From: CAYQUL01 sp964568925
GTDB lineage: Bacteria > Patescibacteriota > Microgenomatia > UBA8517
Direction of reading: 5' to 3'
NCBI GenBank assembly: GCA_964568925.1
Contig: CAZMSJ010000001.1
Location: 1 to 64,000 of the forward strand
Length of the DNA stretch: 64,000 nucleotides
The position numbers and the translations under genes are program-made. Below are positions 42,497-49,319 of the stretch, piece after piece (position 1 is the first letter of the stretch; each line of letters starts with the position of its first letter). The notes beneath the pieces are model-generated. The model did not search any database. It was not told the DNA's origin and worked only from the letters and a program-made list of their open reading frames with translations.

Positions 42497-42988
42497 TTAG
42501 CTCGGAAGCCAAAAACCTTCGCGACGAGCTTTCCGAACAAACGAAATAGCTAAGAACACATCGAGTGAGCGGCTGCTATCCACCCACTCACCTTTAAAGA
42601 GGTTCTCTAGTTTGAGGGTGAAATCGTCTCCCCCCTTATCAGATAGCGTCAACCGATATTCGGTCACGCCAATTGATTGGGGGAAACCCGCAACTTTGAA
42701 ACTTACAGACTCACCGGCCTGCAGTTTCATCGCAGGAATTACGGTGACAAGTGCTTCATCAAACGAAGCAAAGGCTTCAACTTTCCACCAATTGGTACTA
42801 ATGGCTAGAAGATTCCCTTCCTCGTCCTCCAAGGCACGATACACGATAAAGTCAGGTGACGGACAGACGTTAAGTTCTTTTGCCTCCTCCAAAGCATCAT
42901 TTAGCGAATTTGCTTTCAAATTCACTCGAACCTCATTGTCACCTAGTTCGATCCAGTTCCCAAAGATAACTCCAACATAGGACGGCAT
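42497..42988 (-). CDS. Unrecognised 163-aa protein with the shared leader hairpin
   Basis: A soluble, beta-rich looking protein (FGNWIELGDNEVRVNLKA, AGESVSFKVAGFPQSIGVTEYRLTLSDKG) with a short helical segment SLNDALEEAKEL. No family recognised. The leader has an AGCT-ACATG-AGCT hairpin (43011-43023) and AAGGAGAAGAATC directly before the ATG, nearly identical to those of the 43498 and 45633 genes. A larger hairpin (43036-43077) lies further up. Confidence 0.72.
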   Translation of the reverse strand: MPSYVGVIFGNWIELGDNEVRVNLKANSLNDALEEAKELNVCPSPDFIVYRALEDEEGNLLAISTNWWKVEAFASFDEALVTVIPAMKLQAGESVSFKVAGFPQSIGVTEYRLTLSDKGGDDFTLKLENLFKGEWVDSSRSLDVFLAISFVRKARREGFWLPS

Positions 42989-43010
42989 GATTCTTCTCCT
43001 TATTAATCAA

Positions 43011-43023
43011 AGCTCATGTAGCT
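43011..43023 (-). promoter_or_regulatory. Leader hairpin with ACATG loop, 42497 gene
   Basis: Minus strand AGCT-ACATG-AGCT, 13 bases before the AAGGAG ribosome binding site. The same loop and following bases occur before two other genes of the cluster. Confidence 0.6.
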
Positions 43024-43035
43024 TATAAATTGAAA

Positions 43036-43077
43036 TGCCTCACACAAAAGATATGTTTATATCTTCTGGGTGAGGCA
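43036..43077. promoter_or_regulatory. Strong two-part hairpin between orphan genes
   Basis: TGCCTCAC (43036-43043) pairs with GTGAGGCA (43070-43077); inside, AAGATAT (43048-43054) pairs with ATATCTT (43059-43065) around a GTTT loop. It lies in the gap between the 43167 stop and the 42988 start and may be a terminator or leader structure; the direction is not clear. Confidence 0.6.
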
Positions 43078-43114
43078 CTTTTACTCTCACAACATTCAAA
43101 CAAGATTTAAATGC

Positions 43115-43157
43115 TGAATTGAGTCCCCCACATGAAGTGGGGGCTATTTTAGACGAA
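43115..43157. repeat. Hairpin repeat element, copy A
   Basis: TGAATTGAGT, then CCCCCAC (43125-43131) pairing with GTGGGGG (43137-43143), then a T-rich stretch and TAGACGAAG. Copy B at 45570-45612 has the same order. The T run points rightward although all genes here run leftward. Confidence 0.75.
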
Positions 43158-43166
43158 GAGATCAGT

Positions 43167-43466
43167 CTACTTCCAACCTAAATCCCAGCCATACCCATTT
43201 GCTGAGTATCTAGGTTTGCGGACTGTGCCGTCCGAAAGGACAAAAATCGGAGCGTTTAAAGTAGAGTCCCACTCTACTTTCATTACTTCAAGCTCCGCAG
43301 GCTTCGTTTGCGCACAAACCACCATTTGAACAGACTTGATTGCGGCCCAATCCTCCGCAGTTGGACCTGCGGTCGGATGCTGGTCAGCCGAAAGTGTTTC
43401 GGCAGCTTTAAAGGCAAATTCCAAAACCTTTAAAAGCGCATTATTATCAACAGTTATCTGGCCCAT
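43167..43466 (-). CDS. Unrecognised 99-aa protein
   Basis: A soluble protein with a helical first half (ALLKVLEFAFKAAETLS, AEDWAAIKSVQMVV) and a beta/aromatic end (PIFVLSDGTVRKPRYSANGYGWDLGW). No family recognised. It begins 31 bases after the 79-aa membrane protein gene with AAGGAGATATC before the ATG and no terminator between, so the two form an operon. The stop is followed at short distance by hairpin repeat copy A. Confidence 0.7.
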   Translation of the reverse strand: MGQITVDNNALLKVLEFAFKAAETLSADQHPTAGPTAEDWAAIKSVQMVVCAQTKPAELEVMKVEWDSTLNAPIFVLSDGTVRKPRYSANGYGWDLGWK

Positions 43467-43497
43467 GATATCTCCTTATCCTATATGTAAAATTAAA

Positions 43498-43737
43498 CTA
43501 ATTATCCAGCCATTCAAAAAATCTCATAGCGGGGTAAATGGCAAGAATCCCCCCAAAAAGTCCGATAAAATTGAGATTCATCGGTAAAAACATTACCGCA
43601 AATCCAATACCCAACAAAATTGGGGATCCGATCGCGATAATGGAAATAAGAAATGCACGGGCAATCTCCCCTTCAGGGTGCCCAGTAGGTACAACTGGGA
43701 AAAACTTTTTCCAAATTTGGCGAATTTTAATACTCAT
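43498..43737 (-). CDS. Unrecognised 79-aa membrane protein
   Basis: A basic cytoplasmic head (MSIKIRQIWKKFFPV, with PTGHPEGEIARAF) and two hydrophobic helices (about 29-51 and 56-72), ending RFFEWLDN. No family recognised. Its leader carries the GGGC-ACATGA-GCCC hairpin and AAGGAGAAGAATC before the ATG; further up is the perfect palindrome shared with the 41790 gene. First gene of a two-gene operon with 43167. Confidence 0.7.
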   Translation of the reverse strand: MSIKIRQIWKKFFPVVPTGHPEGEIARAFLISIIAIGSPILLGIGFAVMFLPMNLNFIGLFGGILAIYPAMRFFEWLDN

Positions 43738-43757
43738 GATTCTTCTCCTTGTGAGTT

Positions 43758-43771
43758 GGGCTCATGTGCCC
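43758..43771 (-). promoter_or_regulatory. Leader hairpin with ACATGA loop, 43498 gene
   Basis: Minus strand GGGC-ACATGA-GCCC upstream of an AAGGAG ribosome binding site (43745-43750). Nearly identical to the leader of the 45633 gene. Confidence 0.65.
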
Positions 43772-43779
43772 ATATGGAT

Positions 43780-43816
43780 TTAGATTTCTTTTGATATTTA
43801 AAAGATTTTTAAATAT
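43780..43816 (-). promoter_or_regulatory. Palindromic upstream element, copy 2
   Basis: ATATTTAAAA (43794-43803), 3-base spacer, TTTTAAATAT (43807-43816): perfect 10-bp arms, flanked on the plus-strand left side by TAGATTT and CTTTTGAT as in copy 1. Likely an operator shared by the 41790 and 43498 transcription units. Confidence 0.65.
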
Positions 43817-43825
43817 GAAAGAAAA

Positions 43826-43860
43826 GTAAAAATTGTAGGGGAAGGTTGGCTCCTTCCCCC
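43826..43860 (-). terminator. Terminator of the 305-aa orphan gene
   Basis: GGGGAAGG (43838-43845) pairs with CCTTCCCC (43852-43859); leftward it is followed by TACAATTTTTAC. Confidence 0.8.
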
Positions 43861-43872
43861 AAAAACAATGAA

Positions 43873-44790
43873 CTACTTAATCAGGTGTTTCGAAACAATC
43901 TCGACAACCTGCTCGATTTTCAGGGTGCTATTTATACCCTGAGGGCTGCCACCAATCGTCGGCGAACCACCCCAACCGGCTTCCAATGCCGAAAGCTCAG
44001 TAAAAGCTGCCTTTAGGTCCAGGTACCCAGCTTCATACTGGCTTACCGTGAACTTTGAGTGCTTAGGCCCACCTTGGAATGAAAACTCACGATTCAAGGC
44101 AACGACGACCGGCGCTAACGAATATCCCACCATCGTCGCTGCGCGGTGAGTCGAAACGACTACCGCAATCTTTCCTTCAGTGCGATGAGTGATCGCACCA
44201 CTTTCAAGAGCGGCGATCATGTCGCTGCGCTCTTTATCAACCTGTGCGCGGTATGCGCAAGGTTCCTCGCCAGTCAAGAGCCATTTTTCCATCCAGGCGA
44301 CACGATCTGCAATTGCGACTTTGAAGTCTGCAACCGCTGCGGCAATCGCCGCCAGTTCGCGTGTATCTGACGCGCTGGCGTTCTTCTCAGGCCACGGGTT
44401 TTCCGTAGTAGGCAGTGGCTTCACGCCTGCCCAATGGCCACGAGCAAACTTATCGGCAGCTGCTACTCGGAGAATCCGAGCGACGGCTGCGGCAGAAAAC
44501 TGCCCATTGCGGGAACGAATTTCCAGAAGGGCCATTGCTCCAATAGAATCCAGGTCGGCACGAACTGTGACCAGGGTCGATCCCTCAACCGGCAACTCTA
44601 CTGTCAGGGCTGCTTCAATTGCAGCCTGATCTGCGTTTTGTCCGCTGTGCTGGGGGTCAAGGTTCCCCAAACAGCACTGCGCAGCCAAGGCAGGAATCGT
44701 TACCTCAACACCAAAGGTGTTGGGACCAACTAGCAAGGCATTTGCCTCAGTACCAACAGGACGGGGGTCAAGGATTCCAAATTTAAACAT
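43873..44790 (-). CDS. Unrecognised Ala-rich 305-aa protein, possibly DHH/DHHA1-like
   Basis: A soluble protein, clearly richer in GC and alanine than its neighbours, suggesting recent acquisition. Two segments recall DHH-superfamily phosphoesterases: VRADLDSIGAMALLEIR (compare the D-x-D-x-x-GA motif) and, at the end, EAGWGGSPTIGGSP (compare the DHHA1 GGGH-x-x-A-G motif). The histidines of the true motifs are missing, so activity of that type is doubtful and the match is weak. GGAG lies 6 bases before the ATG, and a terminator follows. The middle holds AAIAAAVADFKVAIADRVAWMEKW, a probable helix. Confidence 0.65.
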   Translation of the reverse strand: MFKFGILDPRPVGTEANALLVGPNTFGVEVTIPALAAQCCLGNLDPQHSGQNADQAAIEAALTVELPVEGSTLVTVRADLDSIGAMALLEIRSRNGQFSAAAVARILRVAAADKFARGHWAGVKPLPTTENPWPEKNASASDTRELAAIAAAVADFKVAIADRVAWMEKWLLTGEEPCAYRAQVDKERSDMIAALESGAITHRTEGKIAVVVSTHRAATMVGYSLAPVVVALNREFSFQGGPKHSKFTVSQYEAGYLDLKAAFTELSALEAGWGGSPTIGGSPQGINSTLKIEQVVEIVSKHLIK

Positions 44791-44956
44791 GATTTCTCCA
44801 CTGCTCTTGGGGTTGAACTTTTGTCAACACATCCTTTTGGCAGCGCGGATAGGCGCCATCGATTGCGCCCTCCAAGCTGCCATCAACAGAGAAAGAACGG
44901 TTTGGAGAGAAAAATGTTTCTATCAATCTTGAATTTCTTCAAAACTGATTTGAAAC

Positions 44957-44981
44957 AGGGGAAGATAATGAACCTTCCCCT
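44957..44981 (-). terminator. Hairpin after the 157-aa orphan gene
   Basis: AGGGGAAG (44957-44964) pairs with CTTCCCCT (44974-44981). The T run in the leftward direction is weak (GTTTC), so termination is probable but not certain. Confidence 0.6.
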
Positions 44982-44991
44982 AATTTGTCTA

Positions 44992-45465
44992 CTAAATGAG
45001 TTTTTTAAGCTCATTCGTGAACTCAGTTGCGAGACGCTCGGCCTCTGACTTAAACATTTGGATAGATTCGGCACCTGCATCGCAGGCACCGTAATCCCCG
45101 TGTACCCAAACTTTCACCCAACGAGGTATCGGTAGGGTTACGACAGGTTCTGGGAATGAAACTTCCACCGCAGGGTACCCTGCCGCTTCCAAGACTCCAG
45201 GGATAATGCCTGGGGCGTTATGGTAAAACCCCAATGTAGGGGTATAACGAACGACGCCCAACTGAGCATCGATTTCTGCATTCCACGAAAAAGTAATACC
45301 CGAGTCAACCTGCCAAGTCTCACCCCAAGTGGCGGTGATAGACAACCCTCCTTTATTTTCTTTAACCTGGAACCCCGCCACTACAGCAGCAATTTTCAAA
45401 TTACCAAGAGAGACAAATGCAGGCTTCGGCATGTTGTTCGAGACGAAAGATGATAGTGTAGACAT
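44992..45465 (-). CDS. Unrecognised 157-aa protein, paralogue of the 41790 protein
   Basis: A soluble protein with a beta-rich middle (GGLSITATWGETWQVDSGITFSW) and a C-terminal part shared with the 41790 product: FPEPVVTLPIPRW, then CDAGAESIQMFKSEAERL. The shared part suggests a common binding or folding module with different N-terminal halves. No known family recognised. AAGGGG precedes the ATG by 6 bases. Hairpin repeat copy B lies about 105 bases upstream. Confidence 0.7.
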   Translation of the reverse strand: MSTLSSFVSNNMPKPAFVSLGNLKIAAVVAGFQVKENKGGLSITATWGETWQVDSGITFSWNAEIDAQLGVVRYTPTLGFYHNAPGIIPGVLEAAGYPAVEVSFPEPVVTLPIPRWVKVWVHGDYGACDAGAESIQMFKSEAERLATEFTNELKKLI

Positions 45466-45569
45466 TTAAGACCCCTTATTACTTGATTAAATACAAAATT
45501 TCAAAACAGATTGTGTTTACAATATTTATATTTAATGCTCTCACAAACTTGAAACTCGCATTTCAAATT

Positions 45570-45612
45570 TGAATTGAGTCCCCCACACAAGGTGGGGGAT
45601 TTTTCTAGACGG
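45570..45612. repeat. Hairpin repeat element, copy B
   Basis: TGAATTGAGT, CCCCCAC (45580-45586) pairing with GTGGGGG (45592-45598), then ATTTTT and CTAGACGGAG. It matches copy A at 43115-43157 in the flanks and stem but differs in the loop. A CTCTCACAA word also lies about 30 bases to the left of both copies. Confidence 0.75.
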
Positions 45613-45632
45613 AGCCTCAGATATAAGCCCTT

Positions 45633-46001
45633 TTATTGAGAAATATCAGGAGGAAGTGGATATCCTCCGTGCTCCTCCATTTTGCTATCAGGAGACGCCG
45701 CAATAGCAGCGTCAATTCGTTCACGCGCATTTAAGCTGAGGGAGAGCTCACGCAGGTTCATCTTCTTGATGTATCTGCGGTCAACGAGAATATCATTGCG
45801 AAGAGCATCATCTGCCCAAACAATGATACCCGGCTCATCACTTGGCGTGCTTCCTTCAAGCATTGCATACACCAAAATTAACGCTGGCCGGCGCCCACCG
45901 ACGCACTTTTTCTCAAGATCAAAAACTCGAACACCGCTTTCAGAGATCTGAACCTTGTAACGGCCAACCACAACTACCTGCTCGTTTGAATTCTGTGCCA
46001 T
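45633..46001 (-). CDS. Unrecognised 122-aa protein with the shared leader hairpin
   Basis: A soluble protein opening with a beta-hairpin-like stretch (EQVVVVGRYKVQISESGVRVFDLEKK) and a helical second half (MNLRELSLSLNARERIDAAIAASPD). No family recognised. It is the first, most upstream gene of the minus-strand cluster. The leader has GGGC-ACATGA-GCCC (46022-46035) and AAGGAGAAAAATC before the ATG. An inverted repeat lies upstream where a promoter would be. Confidence 0.7.
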   Translation of the reverse strand: MAQNSNEQVVVVGRYKVQISESGVRVFDLEKKCVGGRRPALILVYAMLEGSTPSDEPGIIVWADDALRNDILVDRRYIKKMNLRELSLSLNARERIDAAIAASPDSKMEEHGGYPLPPDISQ

Positions 46002-46021
46002 GATTTTTCTCCTTAATGAGT

Positions 46022-46035
46022 GGGCTCATGTGCCC
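46022..46035 (-). promoter_or_regulatory. Leader hairpin with ACATGA loop, 45633 gene
   Basis: Minus strand GGGC-ACATGA-GCCC followed by ACTCATTAAGGAG. It matches the 43758-43771 hairpin exactly in stem and loop. Confidence 0.65.
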
Positions 46036-46046
46036 TAAATTTAGTA

Positions 46047-46088
46047 TATCTACCTAATAAACCACTAACATGGGCTAGTAGGTAGATA
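46047..46088. repeat. Inverted repeat upstream of the orphan cluster
   Basis: TATCTACCTA (46047-46056) and TAGGTAGATA (46079-46088) are perfect inverted copies 22 bases apart. They flank the region where the 45633 gene promoter (TATACT on the minus strand) should be, so they may be a regulator binding site. Confidence 0.6.
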
Positions 46089-46095
46089 CACTGGA

Positions 46096-46212
46096 CCACA
46101 TAACTGAGCTTGAAATAGGTATTTTGAGGCTAATAATGAAGTGAAACACACATATTGTGCTTAAAAACGAGCTTAGTTAGCCTCATTTTTGAGTTCAAGA
46201 GCAGTTATGTGG
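46096..46212 (+). ncRNA. Long imperfect hairpin, candidate non-coding RNA
   Basis: CCACATAACTG (46096-46106) pairs perfectly with CAGTTATGTGG (46202-46212). Further in, CTTGAA pairs with TTCAAG and TGAGGCTAA (46125-46133) with TTAGCCTCA (46177-46185). A terminator-like hairpin with a T run follows at 46216-46242. Together these suggest a rightward RNA of about 150 nt, or a mobile-element remnant with inverted ends. No clear promoter was found. Confidence 0.5.
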
Positions 46213-46215
46213 CTC

Positions 46216-46242
46216 AAAACCTCGCTTGTAGGCGGGTTTTTT
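46216..46242 (+). terminator. Terminator following the long hairpin
   Basis: AAACC-CGC pairs with GCG-GGTTT across a TTGTAG loop, with one bulge, followed by six T (46237-46242). No plus-strand protein gene precedes it. Confidence 0.65.
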
Positions 46243-46438
46243 ATAATGAGCTTTTTATGTGAATGAGCAGAATCCACTTACCTCTTCTCTGACTTTCGAT
46301 AACTTATAATACACCCCAAACCTATATTTGTCAAGTGGCAATGACAAATAATACTAAACCCTATCTCACAAACTACCCATTATTTGTACTCAAAAACAGG
46401 GGTGGATATCTACATTCTTTCGCGTATGTCAAAACGTG

Positions 46439-46467
46439 TTGACAATTATTTTTAAACAGACTATTCT
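46439..46467 (+). promoter_or_regulatory. Promoter of the TrmB-like gene, leaderless type
   Basis: TTGACA (46439-46444), 17-base spacer, TATTCT (46462-46467), with only 6 bases before the ATG at 46474. Confidence 0.8.
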
Positions 46468-46473
46468 ATATAA

Positions 46474-47262
46474 ATGATTGATGAAACGCTCAAAAAGATT
46501 GGATTATCAAACGAAGAAACTGAAGTGTATCTCTCTCTTCTAAACTCCGGGACCGCCAATGCCTCACAAATTGCTAAGCAGACGTCTGTAAAAAGAACAA
46601 ATGTCTACAATATTTGCGATAGTCTTATTACGAAAGGACTTGTAACAAAGAAGGCTCTTGCTCGAGGCATGGCATTTACTCCACTATCTCCAGATCACCT
46701 TTCGCCACTAGCAATTCAACTTGAACAACGAATACAAAATGCAATGACAAGCTTGGAAAATATTCTACCTTCACTTAAAGAGCAATATAAATTAATTGAT
46801 GAAAGACCAATCATTACTGTCTATGAAGGAATTGAAGGTTTAAAGAAAATTTACAAAAACATATTGGAGGAAAAAGATGATATTCTTCTTCTCCGCTCAT
46901 ACTATGATGATAAAAGAATAGATCTTGATGCAATTGTAATGGCGCAAATTAAAAATCAAGTGAAAAGCGGTATACACGTTCGAACAATAACTCCATTGGA
47001 GAATGCAACAAAGGAAGTTTTTTTTAAGCACGATACCCCTAATTTAGTAAAACGACATATCATTCATTCAACACAATTTGAACTTCCCTCACAAATTATT
47101 GTCTATAAAAATAAAGTAGCAATGATTTCACTGAAAAAAGATATTGTAGCTACTCTCATTGATAACAAAGACATTAGTGACACATTTCGAATGCTCTTTG
47201 ATTTTATGTGGGAGAAAACAGAGAAAGAACATGAAGAGATTGTGGCTGAATGGAAAGATTAA
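46474..47262 (+). CDS. TrmB-family transcriptional regulator
   Basis: 262 residues. The N-terminal winged helix is typical of TrmB (LKKIGLSNEETEVYLSLLNSGTANASQIAKQTSVKRTNVYNICDSLITKGLV). A coiled-coil linker (about 85-110) and a phospholipase-D-like C-terminal regulatory domain follow. TrmB proteins are common in archaea, where several sense sugars; CPR genomes also carry them. It is divergent from the orphan cluster, with the 472-bp region between, so it could regulate that cluster; this is only positional. Its stop overlaps the convergent 683-aa gene by 4 bases. Confidence 0.88.
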   Translation: MIDETLKKIGLSNEETEVYLSLLNSGTANASQIAKQTSVKRTNVYNICDSLITKGLVTKKALARGMAFTPLSPDHLSPLAIQLEQRIQNAMTSLENILPSLKEQYKLIDERPIITVYEGIEGLKKIYKNILEEKDDILLLRSYYDDKRIDLDAIVMAQIKNQVKSGIHVRTITPLENATKEVFFKHDTPNLVKRHIIHSTQFELPSQIIVYKNKVAMISLKKDIVATLIDNKDISDTFRMLFDFMWEKTEKEHEEIVAEWKD

Positions 47263-49310
47263 AGTGAAGTTTTCCATCCAAGGGCCTTCGGTATTTTTTG
47301 TGTAAATCGCTTAAACACTTCTTTATTTGACAACCCTTTTTCAAATAAGCCTTGCGTATGGTGTGATAGTCCGAGCTGTTGAAGTTTGTTAACAAAATCA
47401 GAGCCCCGAGTTCCAATATCAAGTGACAAGCCGTATTCATCACAATCAAGTCGTAGATTCACTTTCTTTCCTTCAGCTGACGCAGTGACCCCTAATCGTG
47501 ATTGACCAGTTTCATACTCCTCATCAACTGCCTCTGGTCGAACCGTAAAGGTAACACGAGATGAATCAGAAAAAACATACCGTGCTGAAACACTTGCGTG
47601 TTTCTCATCTAATTTAATTCCAGGATCTTCATGAAATGAAACAACGCCTTCTCCAGAAAAGCCGTTTGAAGCTGAATCAAGTGCTTTTGTGTATAAAGAC
47701 ATCGTGTCGAGTGCTTCAGTTACTCCTTCTTGCCCAAATTCTGTTGCAAGTAAAATAAAATGTTGTGACCTATATGCAAACGATTGTTTCATTCTCTCCA
47801 AAATTATCCGGTCGGTGTTTGACATGAGTTTTGTTGATTGTAATTTTTCAGTAAGTGTATCTACAAACCGATTTGAAGCATTTCGAATCTTTGTGTACTG
47901 CTCAATAACATTTTTTTGAATATCAGGTGACTGATTTGTTAAATGTAAAACACGGATATCAAGCTCTCCATTTAGATAGGCATCTGCAAAAAGTTGAGCT
48001 GAGTCTGGTGCAGTTTCTAATAGTTCACGTGCTCTGGAATCACCTTTTTTATCTAAGTCCTGAACAAGTAGCATCGCACTTATCTGCTCTGCTGGACTCA
48101 AATCAGTAAAGGAAGATCGCCCTTCTGAACTTAAGCTCGTGCGAAAATCCATAAGTGTTTGAACATGGTCACCAATCATAATCCTATCTTTTCTGGCTCC
48201 GCCATGATCCACAAAAAATGAACCTAATTGTGAAGGGTTAATGACATCAAATGAACCTTGTGGAACAAGCGTAAATGAACGATCTTCTCCTTTGTCATAG
48301 GTTATATGGCAATTTCTCATATTTTCGCTACTTACATGAGCACGAAAAGCGCAACGAACTTCACCATTTACTGATACTGCATATTGATCCTGATAAATTT
48401 TAACGACATCTCCATCTTTATATTGTGATCCAATAGAGAATCTACGATTCCCAATATTAATTCTCCCATCTTTTGAAACTTTCCGTACCTCAACATCACG
48501 ATTATGCTCTGAAAAGTCTTCGACCGAAAGCAATTCATTGCTTTCCCAAAATGTACCTTTCTCTTCCATAAACTTCGTGGGATTATCCCAATTTACATTG
48601 TCTGTACCACCTCCACGTATTCCTTGACGTACAAACCACGCACCGGATAGCCGCTGTCTGCCTGCCTCAGGATTTCCTGGAATTGCATCCACAAACAAAA
48701 CTCCACCCTCATTACGTCTTCCATTTGCTCTCGCATATACCTCATATGGAATGGCTATATCAAGAAGCGAGGTTTTAGCTGCAAAATCAGACTCAACTGT
48801 GGGGTGTCTCCTATCCCAATCCATAGGTCGTTCCCACATGCGAATATAGTGATCATTTTTATGCTTAGCAAATGTTTCTGGGGAAAACCCTTCCTTTTCG
48901 CTTGGAACAAAAAACAGATTTCTCTTCTCAGAGGGTATTGATCCATCAAGGGCTTTAACCGTAACGGGTATCCCTTTAAAGGTCCAATATAATATTTCTG
49001 AAGGAGAAAGTGCTGTCTCTGTATAGTTTATAAGCTCTTGTGCTGAAGTCTTTAGATATGTTTTACGCTTTACGAATGAACCTTCTTTGTTTGTAAAGCC
49101 GCGAGTCAGGTAATCAAGGTGATTAATAACAACAGAGTCAATATTATTTTGGTCATCTCTTTTAACTTCCAAAAAGCCACGTTGTTGAAAATTGGAGAGC
49201 GTTACCTCTTGTAATCGCTGTAGTTCGGGATCTTCTGGCCGAGGTATAATTTCTGTTTCAAGAGGCTTCCTTATTTCTGTTTCTATTCTTGGTATTTCGT
49301 TATTTTCCAT
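47259..49310 (-). CDS. Unrecognised 683-aa cytoplasmic protein with a Mu-transposase-C-like barrel segment
   Basis: A large soluble protein without signal peptide or membrane segment. Residues about 271-322 (VEVRKVSKDGRINIGNRRFSIG ... GDVVKIYQDQYAVSVNGE) resemble the small beta barrel at the C-terminus of Mu/IS-type transposases, but no DDE catalytic core is present. The region 480-560 is helical and the end (about 585-660) beta-rich. I do not recognise the whole. TAGAAT (49317-49322) ends 6 bases before the ATG. It follows the nucleotidyltransferase-like gene and could be a helicase-free regulator or a domesticated-element protein. Confidence 0.68.
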   Translation of the reverse strand: MENNEIPRIETEIRKPLETEIIPRPEDPELQRLQEVTLSNFQQRGFLEVKRDDQNNIDSVVINHLDYLTRGFTNKEGSFVKRKTYLKTSAQELINYTETALSPSEILYWTFKGIPVTVKALDGSIPSEKRNLFFVPSEKEGFSPETFAKHKNDHYIRMWERPMDWDRRHPTVESDFAAKTSLLDIAIPYEVYARANGRRNEGGVLFVDAIPGNPEAGRQRLSGAWFVRQGIRGGGTDNVNWDNPTKFMEEKGTFWESNELLSVEDFSEHNRDVEVRKVSKDGRINIGNRRFSIGSQYKDGDVVKIYQDQYAVSVNGEVRCAFRAHVSSENMRNCHITYDKGEDRSFTLVPQGSFDVINPSQLGSFFVDHGGARKDRIMIGDHVQTLMDFRTSLSSEGRSSFTDLSPAEQISAMLLVQDLDKKGDSRARELLETAPDSAQLFADAYLNGELDIRVLHLTNQSPDIQKNVIEQYTKIRNASNRFVDTLTEKLQSTKLMSNTDRIILERMKQSFAYRSQHFILLATEFGQEGVTEALDTMSLYTKALDSASNGFSGEGVVSFHEDPGIKLDEKHASVSARYVFSDSSRVTFTVRPEAVDEEYETGQSRLGVTASAEGKKVNLRLDCDEYGLSLDIGTRGSDFVNKLQQLGLSHHTQGLFEKGLSNKEVFKRFTQKIPKALGWKTSL

Positions 49311-49319
49311 AGTTACATT

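Larger units (their letters stand above)
46002..46473. other. 472-bp stretch without a protein gene
   Basis: From left to right it holds the leader hairpin of the 45633 gene, the TATCTACCTA inverted repeat, the long hairpin with terminator, a plain AT-rich segment (about 46245-46430), and the TrmB-like gene promoter. Confidence 0.75.

Noticed and set aside
44791..44956. Short frames such as MAAWRAQSMAP in the gap between the 44992 and 43873 genes
   Set aside because: No ribosome binding site, promoter or conservation evidence; probably leader sequence of the 43873 gene.
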